Shown: positions 18,090-25,639 of the stretch, in pieces
Position numbering within the stretch: the stretch's first letter is position 1
Layout: every line of letters begins with the position of its first letter
Origin: Curtobacterium sp. MCLR17_036
GTDB taxonomy: Bacteria > Actinomycetota > Actinomycetes > Actinomycetales > Microbacteriaceae
Length of the DNA stretch: 64,000 bases
Direction of reading: 5' to 3'
Assembly (NCBI RefSeq): GCF_003234445.2
Contig: NZ_CP126269.1
Coordinates: 186,001-250,000 of the forward strand
Position numbers and translations under genes: made by a program
Notes under the pieces: model-generated
The model's input: only the letters and a program-made list of their open reading frames with translations
The model's database searches: none
Told to the model about the DNA's origin: nothing

Positions 18090-18191
18090 GTCCCCAGTCT
18101 GCGCGCGCGGCGGCCCGCGAGTCCTGGCCCCGCCAGTCCTACGACAACCGGGCGACTCCCTGCCCGACGGCACGAGGGCGACGCTGGGGCC
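18090..18191. promoter_or_regulatory. Divergent regulator/SDR intergenic region with inverted repeat
   Basis: Contains CTGGC-CCC-GCCAG (18124-18136) flanked by two direct AGTCCT copies 15 bp apart (18120-18125, 18135-18140). These are plausible binding sites for the MmyB-type regulator. Both start codons are preceded closely by CTGGGGNC. Confidence 0.4.
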
Positions 18192-18875
18192 ATGACAACG
18201 ACACTCATCACCGGGGCCACCCGCGGCCTCGGCAAGGAAACCGCCCGCCAGCTCGTCGAGGCCGGCCACACGGTCTGGATCGGTGCCCGCGACGCGGAGC
18301 AGGGAGCGGCGGTCGCCGCCGAGATCGGCGCCCGGTCCGTGCAGCTCGACGTCCGCGACGACGACTCGGTCGCCGCAGCCTTCGCCCACGTCGACGCGAA
18401 CGGCGGCCTCGACGTGCTCGTGAACAACGCCGGCATCGCCGTGTGGGGGCAGGACGGCCCCCAGGCGCTCGACGTGTTCGACACGAACGCCGTCGGCACG
18501 ATCCGCGCGACCGAGGCCGCGCTGCCGCTGCTGCGCCGCTCCGGGAACCCGATCGTGGTGAACCTGTCGAGTGCGCTCGGCTCGTTCACCGCCACCCACG
18601 ACCCGTCGAAGCCCGCGTTCACCGTGCCGGCGGTCGTCTACGGCGCCTCGAAGGCAGCCGTCTCGATGCTCACGGTGCAGTACTCGAAGATCGCGCCCGA
18701 GGTGCACTTCGTCGCGGTCGAGCCCGGCTACACGGCCACCGAGTTCGGTGGCATGCCGAACCCGCACGGTCGCCCCGTCGAGGTGAGCGCGGCCACGATC
18801 GCGGCCGCCGCGAGCGCCGGCCCCGAGGGTCCGACCGGCGTGTTCCTGGAGGACGGCCAGCCGCTCGGGTGGTGA
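18192..18875 (+). CDS. Short-chain dehydrogenase/reductase, target of MmyB-type regulator
   Basis: 227 residues. Cofactor motif TGATRGLGKETA at the N-terminus, NNAG in DVLVNNAGIAVWG, catalytic Ser in VNLSSALGSF, Tyr-Lys in VYGASKAAVS. The C-terminus is short, as in classical 3-oxoacyl-type SDRs. Substrate unknown. Divergently arranged with the regulator gene and separated from convergent poxB by a strong hairpin. Confidence 0.88.
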   Translation: MTTTLITGATRGLGKETARQLVEAGHTVWIGARDAEQGAAVAAEIGARSVQLDVRDDDSVAAAFAHVDANGGLDVLVNNAGIAVWGQDGPQALDVFDTNAVGTIRATEAALPLLRRSGNPIVVNLSSALGSFTATHDPSKPAFTVPAVVYGASKAAVSMLTVQYSKIAPEVHFVAVEPGYTATEFGGMPNPHGRPVEVSAATIAAAASAGPEGPTGVFLEDGQPLGW

Positions 18876-18948
18876 CGCCGTGACGGCCTGGGCCCACGCC
18901 GCCGGTTCCGGGACGACGCGCCAGCGGCGTACCGGCCGTGCCGGTGGG

Positions 18949-18982
18949 GGGAGGCCCGTGGCGGTGTCGCCACGGGCCTCCC
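18949..18982. terminator. Bidirectional hairpin terminator
   Basis: Perfect 15-bp stem (18949-18963 with 18968-18982), GTGT loop, between the convergent SDR and poxB genes. The arm GGGAGGCCCGTGGCG nearly matches that of the hairpin at 50035-50078. Confidence 0.8.
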
Positions 18983-19001
18983 GGCCGTCGTCCGGTCGCG
19001 T

Positions 19002-20726
19002 CTACAGCAGCTGGCGCGCGTTCGTCGACGCGAGGTCCAGCAGCTCGTCGCCGCGACCCGACAGCACCGTGCGGATGGCGTAGAGCGTGAAGCCCTTCGC
19101 CTGCTCGAGCGTGACGGCCGGGGGCATCGAGAGCTCCTGACGGTTCGCGCGGACGGACACGAGCGCGGGGCCGTCGTGCGCGAGCGCGGCGGCCATCGCG
19201 TCCTCGAGGTCGTCGGACACGTCGACCCGGAAGCCCTTGATGCCGATCGCCTCGGCGACGGCGGCGAAGTCCGGGTTCTGCAGCTCGGTGCCGTAGTTCA
19301 CGAAACCGGCGGCCTTCATCTCGAGCTCGACGAAGTTGAGCGACGAGTTGTCGAACACGACGATCTTCACCGGCAGCTTGTTCTGCACGATGGTGACGAG
19401 CTCGCCGAGGAGCATCGTCAGCCCGCCGTCACCGGCCATCGCGATGACCTGCCGGTCCGGGAACGCCGTCTGCGCGCCGATCGCCTGCGAGACGGCGTTC
19501 GCCATCGAGCCGTGCCAGAACGAGCCGATGAGTCGGCGGCTGCCGTTCATCGTCAGGTAGCGCGACGCCCACACGACGGGGGAGCCGACGTCGGGGATGA
19601 AGACGGCGTCCTCCGCGGCGAGCTCGTCGAGCACCCGGGTGACGTACTGCGGGTGCAGCGGCTTCTTCCTGCCGGCGGGGACGGCGAGGTCGTCGAGCTT
19701 CTCGCGGGTCTTCCGGTAGTGCGCGAGCGAGTCCTCCAGGTGCTTGGCCGGGTGCGAGCCGGTCAGCAGCGGGATGAGCGCGAGGGCGGTGTCCTTGACG
19801 GTCCCCACCAGGCCGATGTCGACCGGGTGCCGCCGGCCGAGCTGCGAACCGCGGATGTCGACCTGCACGTGCTTCGCGTGCTCGGGGAAGAACTGCGGGT
19901 ACGGGAAGTCGGTGCCGAGCATGAGCACGACGTCAGCGTCCTCCATGGCGCGGTACCCGGACGAGAAGCCGAGCAGCCCGGTCATGCCGACGTCGTACGG
20001 GTTGTCGTACTCGATGTACTCCTTGCCGCGCATCGCGTGCACGATCGGGGCCTGCAGGCGCTCGGCCAGTGCGACGACCTCGTCGTGTGCACCGGCGACC
20101 CCGGCTCCGGCCAGGATCGTGATCTTGTCGGCGCCGTTGAGCAGGTCGGCGGCGCGCTGCAGCTCGGCGTCGCTCGGCACGATGCGCGGCTCGGTGCGCT
20201 CGACCCGGGTGACCCGGTCGCTCTTCGCCTCGGCGAGCAGCACGTCGCCCGGAATCACGAGCACCGCGACGCCGCGCTTCTCGACCGCCTCGCGCATCGC
20301 GATCTCGAGCAGGCGGGGCATCTGCACCGGGTCCGCCACGTACTCGACGTAGACCGAGCACTCGCGGAACAGCTCCTGCGGGTGGGTCTCCTGGAAGTAG
20401 CCGGTACCGATCTCCGCCGTCGGGATGTGCGCCGCGATCGCCAGCACCGGCACGCGGGAGCGGTTCGCGTCGTAGAGGCCGTTGACCAGGTGCAGGTTGC
20501 CCGGGCCGCAGCTGCCCGCGCAGACCGCGAGCTCCTCGGTCAGGCCGGCCTCGCCGGAAGCGGCGAAGGCGGCGGCCTCCTCGTGGCGGACGTGCTCCCA
20601 CCGGATCGTGCCGTCCTTGCGCAGGGCGTCCGTGAACCCGTTCAGGGAGTCCCCCGGCAGGCCGTAGACGCGCGTGACGTCATTGGCGCGGAGGGTGGCG
20701 ACGATGTTCTCGGCAACAGTTGGCAT
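19002..20726 (-). CDS. poxB: Pyruvate dehydrogenase (quinone) / pyruvate oxidase
   Basis: 574 residues, close to the 572 of E. coli PoxB. ThDP-enzyme layout: PYR domain with the conserved Glu in RHEEAAAFAA, central FAD/transhydrogenase-like domain (ILAGAGVAGAHDE), PP domain with GDGGLTMLLGE followed by the Asn of NSSLNFVELE for Mg-ThDP. PoxB oxidatively decarboxylates pyruvate to acetate and CO2 and passes electrons to membrane quinones, an overflow and stationary-phase route. The C-terminal region that binds membrane in PoxB is present but not obviously amphipathic by eye. Divergent from the PAP2 gene. Confidence 0.92.
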   Translation of the reverse strand: MPTVAENIVATLRANDVTRVYGLPGDSLNGFTDALRKDGTIRWEHVRHEEAAAFAASGEAGLTEELAVCAGSCGPGNLHLVNGLYDANRSRVPVLAIAAHIPTAEIGTGYFQETHPQELFRECSVYVEYVADPVQMPRLLEIAMREAVEKRGVAVLVIPGDVLLAEAKSDRVTRVERTEPRIVPSDAELQRAADLLNGADKITILAGAGVAGAHDEVVALAERLQAPIVHAMRGKEYIEYDNPYDVGMTGLLGFSSGYRAMEDADVVLMLGTDFPYPQFFPEHAKHVQVDIRGSQLGRRHPVDIGLVGTVKDTALALIPLLTGSHPAKHLEDSLAHYRKTREKLDDLAVPAGRKKPLHPQYVTRVLDELAAEDAVFIPDVGSPVVWASRYLTMNGSRRLIGSFWHGSMANAVSQAIGAQTAFPDRQVIAMAGDGGLTMLLGELVTIVQNKLPVKIVVFDNSSLNFVELEMKAAGFVNYGTELQNPDFAAVAEAIGIKGFRVDVSDDLEDAMAAALAHDGPALVSVRANRQELSMPPAVTLEQAKGFTLYAIRTVLSGRGDELLDLASTNARQLL

Positions 20727-20814
20727 GGCCCCTGTCTACTCGGGAGCACCTGCGCTGAGTGCTTTCACACGGCCCGACGGAACGGGTCGCAGTCGGTACT
20801 GGGACGATGGCCGG

Positions 20815-21522
20815 ATGACCGACGACGCGCCGCTCCTCCGCTCCCGCCGACCGGAGCCCGCGCTGCCCGGGATCCTCGAGCGCTCGCCCTACCCGCTCGT
20901 CTCGGTCGCCATCGCGGTCATCGCCGTCGTCGTCATCACCCTCGTCGGGTTCGCGCTCGGCACGGTCGACCTCGGGCTGTCGAAGGCCCTCAACGCACTG
21001 CACACCGGGTTCGTCGGCGGCTTCAGCGACGCGGTCTACCACGTCATCAGCCCGGCACCCGCGATCGGCATCACGGTCGTCGTCGTCGCGGTGATCTGGT
21101 GGCGCACCCGCGACCTGCGCCCGGCCCTGGCCTTCGGCGGCACGATCGCGATCACGTGGGTGCCCTCCGCCGTCGTGAAGGAGATCGTGCACCGCGCCCG
21201 CCCGGACGTCTCGGTGCTGCCGCACCCGTTCCCGGTGCAACCAGACCCCGGCTACCCGAGCGGCCACACCGTCTACATCACCGCGTTCGTGCTCGCCTTG
21301 ATCTGGCTGCTCCGCGAGACCCGGTGGCACCGCCTGGTGCTCACCCTCGGGGTGGTCGGGATCGTCGTCGTGTTCTTCGCGGTGTCCATCGACGCCGTGC
21401 ACTACCCGACCGACGCCGCGGCCTCGATCCTGTGGGCGCTCGCCGTGGCGCCGGGGGTGCGGGTGGTGTGGGTGGACTGGCTCATGCCGAGGATCCCGTT
21501 CCTGCGGCCGGGGCGGGGCTGA
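20815..21522 (+). CDS. PAP2-family membrane phosphatase
   Basis: 235 residues from ATG 20815. Five to six membrane segments. The three phosphatase signatures are present: KEIVHRARPD, YPSGHTVYITA and SIDAVHYPTDAAAS, holding the Lys/Arg, Ser-His and catalytic His. Members dephosphorylate phosphatidic acid, undecaprenyl diphosphate or similar lipid phosphates on the outer face; the exact lipid cannot be told. GACGAT precedes the ATG by 6 nt, a weaker version of the leaderless box. Downstream lies an unusual repeat array. Confidence 0.88.
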   Translation: MTDDAPLLRSRRPEPALPGILERSPYPLVSVAIAVIAVVVITLVGFALGTVDLGLSKALNALHTGFVGGFSDAVYHVISPAPAIGITVVVVAVIWWRTRDLRPALAFGGTIAITWVPSAVVKEIVHRARPDVSVLPHPFPVQPDPGYPSGHTVYITAFVLALIWLLRETRWHRLVLTLGVVGIVVVFFAVSIDAVHYPTDAAASILWALAVAPGVRVVWVDWLMPRIPFLRPGRG

Positions 21523-21551
21523 CACCGGGCTGCGCTGCCGTCGGGCCGCAG

Positions 21552-21626
21552 GCGGGCCGGGCTGACGCGGGCCGGGCTGACGCGGGCCGGGCTGACGCGG
21601 GCCGGGCTGACGCGGGCCGGGCTGAC
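21552..21626. repeat. Five perfect 15-bp tandem repeats
   Basis: Unit GCGGGCCGGGCTGAC repeated five times without change, in the convergent space after the PAP2 gene. Perfect identity implies recent expansion or active homogenisation. There are no spacers, so it is not a CRISPR. Confidence 0.9.
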
Positions 21627-21628
21627 GC

Positions 21629-21672
21629 GGAACGACACTGTCGATGTCGTGCGACGTCGACAGTGTCGTTCC
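21629..21672. terminator. 16-bp-stem hairpin between convergent genes
   Basis: GGAACGACACTGTCGA (21629-21644) pairs with 21657-21672 around a 12-nt loop. It lies between the PAP2 gene and the minus-strand exporter gene and can stop transcription from both sides. Confidence 0.65.
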
Positions 21673-21741
21673 GGGTCCGCCGCCAGCGTCGTCCTGCGTC
21701 GTTCCGGGTCCGCCGCCGACGTCGTCCTGCGTCGTTCCGGA
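21665..21741. repeat. 33-bp direct repeat, two full copies plus a partial
   Basis: Copies at 21665-21697 and 21698-21730 (differing only by AG/GA near the middle) and a third partial copy at 21731-21741. The array runs right up to the exporter stop codon. The first copy shares its beginning with the right arm of the hairpin. Confidence 0.85.
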
Positions 21742-22986
21742 TCAGCGGGCCGCGCTGGTCCGGCCCCGCGCGGCGAGCAGTGCCACGACGGCCACGACGG
21801 CCGCGGCGAACATCACGATCGCCAGCGGCGCCGCGGTGTCCGAGCCGCCGATGCTGACCAACGGGGACACGAGCGCCGCGAGCCCGAACTGCAGGGCGCC
21901 CAGCACGGCCGAGGCGCTGCCGGCAGCCGACGGTACGGCGCCGAGGGCGAGCGCCGTGGCGTTGCCGAGCACCAGCCCGAGCGAGCCGACCGCGGTGAAC
22001 AGCGGCAGCGCGAGCCAGATGACCGGTGCCCCAGCCGCGACGAGCAGGGCGAACGCGACCGTCGACGCGAGCACCAGCACGATGCCGAGCGACAGCACGC
22101 CGGTGACCGAGCGGGTCGCGGTGAGCTTGGCGGACAGGATGCTGACGCCCATCAGCGCCAGGGCGTTCAGCCCGAAGGCCAGGCCGTAGCCGACCGTGCC
22201 GAAACCGATCATGTCCTGGTACAGGAACGGCGATGCGGAGATGTAGGCCATCATCACGGCGAACGCGAAGCCGAACACGGCGGTGTAGCCGAGGAACGTG
22301 CGGGAGCGCAGGGCACGCAGGGCCGAGCCCGAGCCGCGGCGTTCCTCGCGCAGGGCGTCGCGGTGTTCCCGCAGGTGGGTCTCGCGGACCACCGCGAGGA
22401 CCGCGACGAGCATGACGATCGACAGGCCGAGCACGATCGACAGCAGGCCGCGCCAGCCGATCGGACCGGTGAGCAGGCCGCCGAGCAGCGGGGCGACGAC
22501 CGGAGCGACGCCGCCGACGATCATCATGAGCGAGAACGCGCGGGCTGCGGACCGCCCGGTCGCCAGGTCGGAGATGACCGCACGGCTGATCACCATGCCG
22601 GCCGCACCGCCGAGGCCCTGCAGCAGGCGGGCGGCGATGAGCACGCCGATGTTCGGTGCGAGCACCGCGGCGAGGCTCGCGAGCACGCACAGTGCAGCGC
22701 CTGCGATGAGCGGCGGCACGCGGCCGAACCGGTCGGACAGCGGGCCGAACACGAGCTGTCCAGCGGTCACGCCCACCAGGAACGCGGTGAGGGTGAGCTG
22801 CACGGCGGTGGCGCTCGCCCCGAGCTCGGTGGTCATCTGCGGGAACGCGGGCAGGTACAGGTCGGTGGCGAAGGGGGCGACGGCACTGAGCAGGCCGAGC
22901 ACCAGGAGCAGCGCGGTCGTGATGCCCTGCCGCTCGGTCGTGGGTGTCGCGATCGTCGCGCGGATGGTTCCGGTGTCCGTGGTCAT
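21742..22986 (-). CDS. Bcr/CflA-type MFS drug exporter
   Basis: 414 residues, about 12 membrane segments. MFS motif A in the 2-3 loop is FGPLSDRFGRVPPL, preceded by DLYLPAFPQM in the first loop, both typical of the Bcr/CflA (DHA1) branch that exports bicyclomycin, chloramphenicol or similar compounds. ATG 22986 is reached after a MarR-like operator (22988-23003) that sits directly against it. Divergent from marR; probably repressed by it and induced by a toxic ligand. Confidence 0.88.
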   Translation of the reverse strand: MTTDTGTIRATIATPTTERQGITTALLLVLGLLSAVAPFATDLYLPAFPQMTTELGASATAVQLTLTAFLVGVTAGQLVFGPLSDRFGRVPPLIAGAALCVLASLAAVLAPNIGVLIAARLLQGLGGAAGMVISRAVISDLATGRSAARAFSLMMIVGGVAPVVAPLLGGLLTGPIGWRGLLSIVLGLSIVMLVAVLAVVRETHLREHRDALREERRGSGSALRALRSRTFLGYTAVFGFAFAVMMAYISASPFLYQDMIGFGTVGYGLAFGLNALALMGVSILSAKLTATRSVTGVLSLGIVLVLASTVAFALLVAAGAPVIWLALPLFTAVGSLGLVLGNATALALGAVPSAAGSASAVLGALQFGLAALVSPLVSIGGSDTAAPLAIVMFAAAVVAVVALLAARGRTSAAR

Positions 22987-22987
22987 T

Positions 22988-23003
22988 GTTATGAAACCAT
23001 AAC
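22988..23003. promoter_or_regulatory. Inverted-repeat operator for MarR regulator
   Basis: Perfect 6-bp arms GTTATG-N4-CATAAC directly before the exporter start and upstream of the marR -10 box (TACAGT 23021-23026). It is one of the few AT-rich spots in the area. Placement fits repression of both divergent genes by one MarR dimer. Confidence 0.7.
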
Positions 23004-23032
23004 TCATTGCTCGCGATCGGTACAGTACGGAC

Positions 23033-23479
23033 ATGCACTCCGCCGTGTCCGACCACGTCCTCGCCGAGTTCGCGGACGTCCTGCTCCGGATCGCGCGTGA
23101 CATCGACCCGCACGGCTCGGAGACCCTCGACATCGTGCCGCTGACCGGCACCGAGGCGCTCGTGATGCGCTGGGTCAACCGCAACCCGGGCACCTCGCCG
23201 AGCGCCACCGCCGAGGCCACGGCCCTGCAGCGCAGCAACCTGAGCGCCGCGCTCCGGTCGCTCGTGGCGAAGGGCATGGTCGAGCGGCGCCAGGACCCGA
23301 CCGACGCCAGGACCGTGCAGCTGCACTCGACGGCCCTGGCCCAGCAGAGCGTCGACCGGCTCTACCGGCACTGGTCCGGCAAGCTGCGGACGGCGCTCGG
23401 CGGTGACGAGCGGGGTGCGGCCGAGGCGCTCGAGCTGCTGCAGCGGATCGACGACGGACTCCGCGACGGCTCCGGCTAG
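23033..23479 (+). CDS. MarR-family transcriptional regulator
   Basis: 148 residues. Winged-helix region with TEALVMRWVNRNPGTSPS and the recognition-helix stretch ATALQRSNLSAALRSLVAKG, followed by wing MVERRQDPTDARTVQL. The start is leaderless: TACAGT then 6 nt then ATG. Divergent from the exporter with an operator between. Its stop TAG overlaps the convergent soxR stop in the tetranucleotide CTAG. Confidence 0.88.
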   Translation: MHSAVSDHVLAEFADVLLRIARDIDPHGSETLDIVPLTGTEALVMRWVNRNPGTSPSATAEATALQRSNLSAALRSLVAKGMVERRQDPTDARTVQLHSTALAQQSVDRLYRHWSGKLRTALGGDERGAAEALELLQRIDDGLRDGSG

Positions 23480-23964
23480 GCGACGGCGTCGGCCGCGTCG
23501 TCCTCGATCGGCAGCAGTCGCCGCGCCCCGTGCCCCTCGTCACCGAGCGCGTCGCCGGGGTTCACCACCGAGCAGGCCCCGAGCGAGACGCACCCGCACC
23601 CGATGCACTGCGTCATCTCCTGCTGCAACCGCTCGAGCTCGAGCTGCCGGGCCCGCAGCCGTGCGCGCCACCGCTCGTTCAGCCGGTTCCAGTCCCGCAG
23701 CGAGGGCATCCGGTCGTCGGGCAGGGCCGCGAACTGCTCCGCGACCTCGCTGAGCGGGATGCCGAGCCGCTTGGCCACCTGGATGATCGCGATGCGGCGC
23801 TCGACGTGCCGCGGGTACATGCGGGTGCCGCCGTCCGTGCGCTCGGGCCGGATCAGGCCCTTGCGCTCGTAGAAGTGCAGGGCCGACGCGGCGACGCCGG
23901 TGCGCCGGACGATCTCGCCGATCGGCAGCAGGTCGGTCGGACGCGGCTGCTGGATCTCGACCAT
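23476..23964 (-). CDS. soxR: SoxR redox-sensing regulator
   Basis: 162 residues. MerR-type HTH (PIGEIVRRTGVAASALHFYERKGLI), dimerisation helix with ERLQQE, and the [2Fe-2S] cluster motif CIGCGCVSLGAC at ~124-135. SoxR is oxidised by redox-cycling compounds and then activates its targets. TAGGAT 7 nt before ATG makes it leaderless. A perfect 24-bp palindrome is centred on the start codon. Which target genes it controls is not visible; the upstream ydcF-like gene and the adjacent exporter are candidates only by proximity. Confidence 0.93.
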   Translation of the reverse strand: MVEIQQPRPTDLLPIGEIVRRTGVAASALHFYERKGLIRPERTDGGTRMYPRHVERRIAIIQVAKRLGIPLSEVAEQFAALPDDRMPSLRDWNRLNERWRARLRARQLELERLQQEMTQCIGCGCVSLGACSVVNPGDALGDEGHGARRLLPIEDDAADAVA

Positions 23965-23975
23965 GGTCGAGATCC
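23952..23975. promoter_or_regulatory. Perfect 24-bp palindrome over soxR start codon
   Basis: The two 12-bp halves (GGATCTCGACCA and its complement) span the -10 box, transcription start and ATG of the leaderless soxR gene. It would be ideal for autoregulation, but it differs from the classical SoxR box, which lies between -35 and -10. Confidence 0.55.
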
Positions 23976-23984
23976 TACGGCCGG

Positions 23985-25034
23985 CTACCGCTGCTGGAAC
24001 GACTCCCAGAGTAGGAACGCCGTGAACAGCACGAACGGCGCGCACGCCAGCACGTTGAGCCACCGGTGCGCGACGACCACGGCGACGAACTCGCGCAGGA
24101 ACGCACTCGGCACGTAGTAGGCGGCCGTGCGTGCGCCGACGACCTGCGCCGGCAGGTCGAGCCGCCGGGCCAGGGTCGCGGCGCGGAGCACGTGGTAGTC
24201 GTTCGTCACCACGACGACCTGCCCGTCACGGCCCGCCCCGGTCTGCACGGCCCGCGAGTACGCCAGGTTCTCGCGGGTGTTCCGCGACGCGGTCTCGGGC
24301 AGCACGTCCTGTTCGCCGGCGCCGTTCGCGAGCAGGTACTCGGCCATGGCCGCGCCCTCGGGGCGGGGCTCGTCGTCGCCCTGCCCGCCGGAGGGGATGA
24401 GCACCGGCCGCCGGCCCGCCGCCCGCTCGGCGCGGTAGATGCCGAGCCCGCGGTCCAGCCGGCTGCGGAGCAGGGGCGGCACCTCGCCCCGGACCAGCCC
24501 GGAGCCGAGCACGACGATCGCGTCGGGGGTCAGGCCGTGCCGCATCCGGCCGTAGACCACGGAGTAGACCGCGAACGCCACCAGGGCGACCGCGAAGTAC
24601 CCGCACACGAACACCATGAGCACCGCGAGCGCGACACCGATCGCGTTCCAGGGCGAGGACGCACCGCTGCGGGTGCTGACGAACAGGGCGACGGCGATCG
24701 CGGGCAGCACGAAGACGAGCACCCCGGCGACGAGCGAGAGCATGTTGCCGAGGCTCCGCCCCTCGGCGCGGAGCATCTGGACGCCGTTGGCGATGAGTGC
24801 GACGCCGAGGGCCACGACGGCCAGGGGCACGAGCAGCAGCCCGAACGCGACGACGAACCCGAAGCCGGGCACCACGAGCGTGAGCGCGGACACGACGGTG
24901 ACCAGGGCGAAGAACGCCGCAGCCGTCAGGAACACCCCGTTCCGGAGCATCCGCGGATCGTGCCGCCGGCAGGACACGTAGAGCAGCAGGAAGACGACGG
25001 CGATGACCGGCGCCGGGCCGAGCGCCGTCAGCAC
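23985..25034 (-). CDS. YdcF/DUF218-family membrane protein
   Basis: 349 residues. About four membrane segments in the first 165 residues, then the DUF218 domain starting PDAIVVLGSGLVRGEVPP, with SRLDRGLGIYR, LIPSGGQGDDE, TRENLAYSR and VVTNDYHVLRAATLA, and a last membrane segment at the C-terminus. Relatives (YdcF, SanA, ElyC) bind nucleotides or act in envelope polysaccharide metabolism; function here is open. GTG 25034 overlaps the stop of a nine-codon leaderless ORF. Confidence 0.85.
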   Translation of the reverse strand: MLTALGPAPVIAVVFLLLYVSCRRHDPRMLRNGVFLTAAAFFALVTVVSALTLVVPGFGFVVAFGLLLVPLAVVALGVALIANGVQMLRAEGRSLGNMLSLVAGVLVFVLPAIAVALFVSTRSGASSPWNAIGVALAVLMVFVCGYFAVALVAFAVYSVVYGRMRHGLTPDAIVVLGSGLVRGEVPPLLRSRLDRGLGIYRAERAAGRRPVLIPSGGQGDDEPRPEGAAMAEYLLANGAGEQDVLPETASRNTRENLAYSRAVQTGAGRDGQVVVVTNDYHVLRAATLARRLDLPAQVVGARTAAYYVPSAFLREFVAVVVAHRWLNVLACAPFVLFTAFLLWESFQQR

Positions 25035-25057
25035 GCGGTCGCACGAGGGTCGGTCAT
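25028..25057 (-). CDS. Nine-codon leaderless upstream ORF
   Basis: ATG 25057 lies 6 nt after TACCGT, the leaderless pattern. The frame reads MTDPRATAC and stops at TGA, which overlaps the GTG of the ydcF-like gene (GTGCTGA). Ribosomes finishing the small ORF could re-initiate on the main gene, so this may be a translational coupler or attenuator. Confidence 0.45.
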   Translation of the reverse strand: MTDPRATAC

Positions 25058-25098
25058 GCAGCCACGGTACCGGCGCCCGGTGACGGCCCTCCCCGCCG

Positions 25099-25551
25099 TC
25101 AGCCGACCGCGCGCCGGATCAGGGCCGCGACCCTCGTCGCGTCGTCGTCGGAGAACGCCGGCGTGATCGCGTACGCGGTCGGCCATATCGAGCCGTCGTC
25201 GAGCGCGGCCGGGTCCTGGAACCCAAGCGTCGCGTACCGGGCGCCGAACTTCGCGGCACCCTGGAAGAAGAACACCACCTTGCCGTCCTCCGCCCACGCC
25301 GGCATCCCGTACCAGAGCTTCGACGTGAGTCCGGGAGCGGTCTCGAGCGCGATGCGGCTGATCCGCTCGGCCAACGCGCGGTCCGGCTCGGGCATCCCGG
25401 CGATGGCGTCCCGCACGGCCTGCGCCGCCGCCGCGGCCTTCTCGGCCCTGGTGCCCTTCGTGCTCCTGGAACGCTTCACCTCGGCGGCGTGCTCCCGCAT
25501 CGCCGCCCGCTCGTCGTCCGAGAACGTCGGGTCGATCGTCGTCCCTGCCAT
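25099..25551 (-). CDS. DUF1801/YdhG-like protein
   Basis: 150 residues from ATG 25551, with GGGAG 7 nt upstream. Basic, helical N-terminus, then the DUF1801-type segment SKLWYGMPAWAEDGKVVFFF, ATLGFQDPAALDDGSIWPTA and a final ALIRRAVG. The fold is sometimes annotated as an iron chaperone because of YdhG, but no function is established for this type. Divergent from the aldo/keto reductase. Confidence 0.75.
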   Translation of the reverse strand: MAGTTIDPTFSDDERAAMREHAAEVKRSRSTKGTRAEKAAAAAQAVRDAIAGMPEPDRALAERISRIALETAPGLTSKLWYGMPAWAEDGKVVFFFQGAAKFGARYATLGFQDPAALDDGSIWPTAYAITPAFSDDDATRVAALIRRAVG

Positions 25552-25639
25552 GGTCTGCTCCCTCGCGTACCGGTGCCTCGATGATGCACCCGTGTCCGGC
25601 CACGGCGTTCGTCGGGCGCGCTGGTGGCAGGCTCGGACC

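Noticed and set aside
21552..21626. CRISPR-like array
   Set aside because: Repeats are contiguous with no spacers and no cas genes are nearby.
19176..21857. 893-codon plus-strand frame over poxB, PAP2 and the repeat array
   Set aside because: Reads antisense to poxB and out of frame with PAP2; composition is typical of shadow frames.
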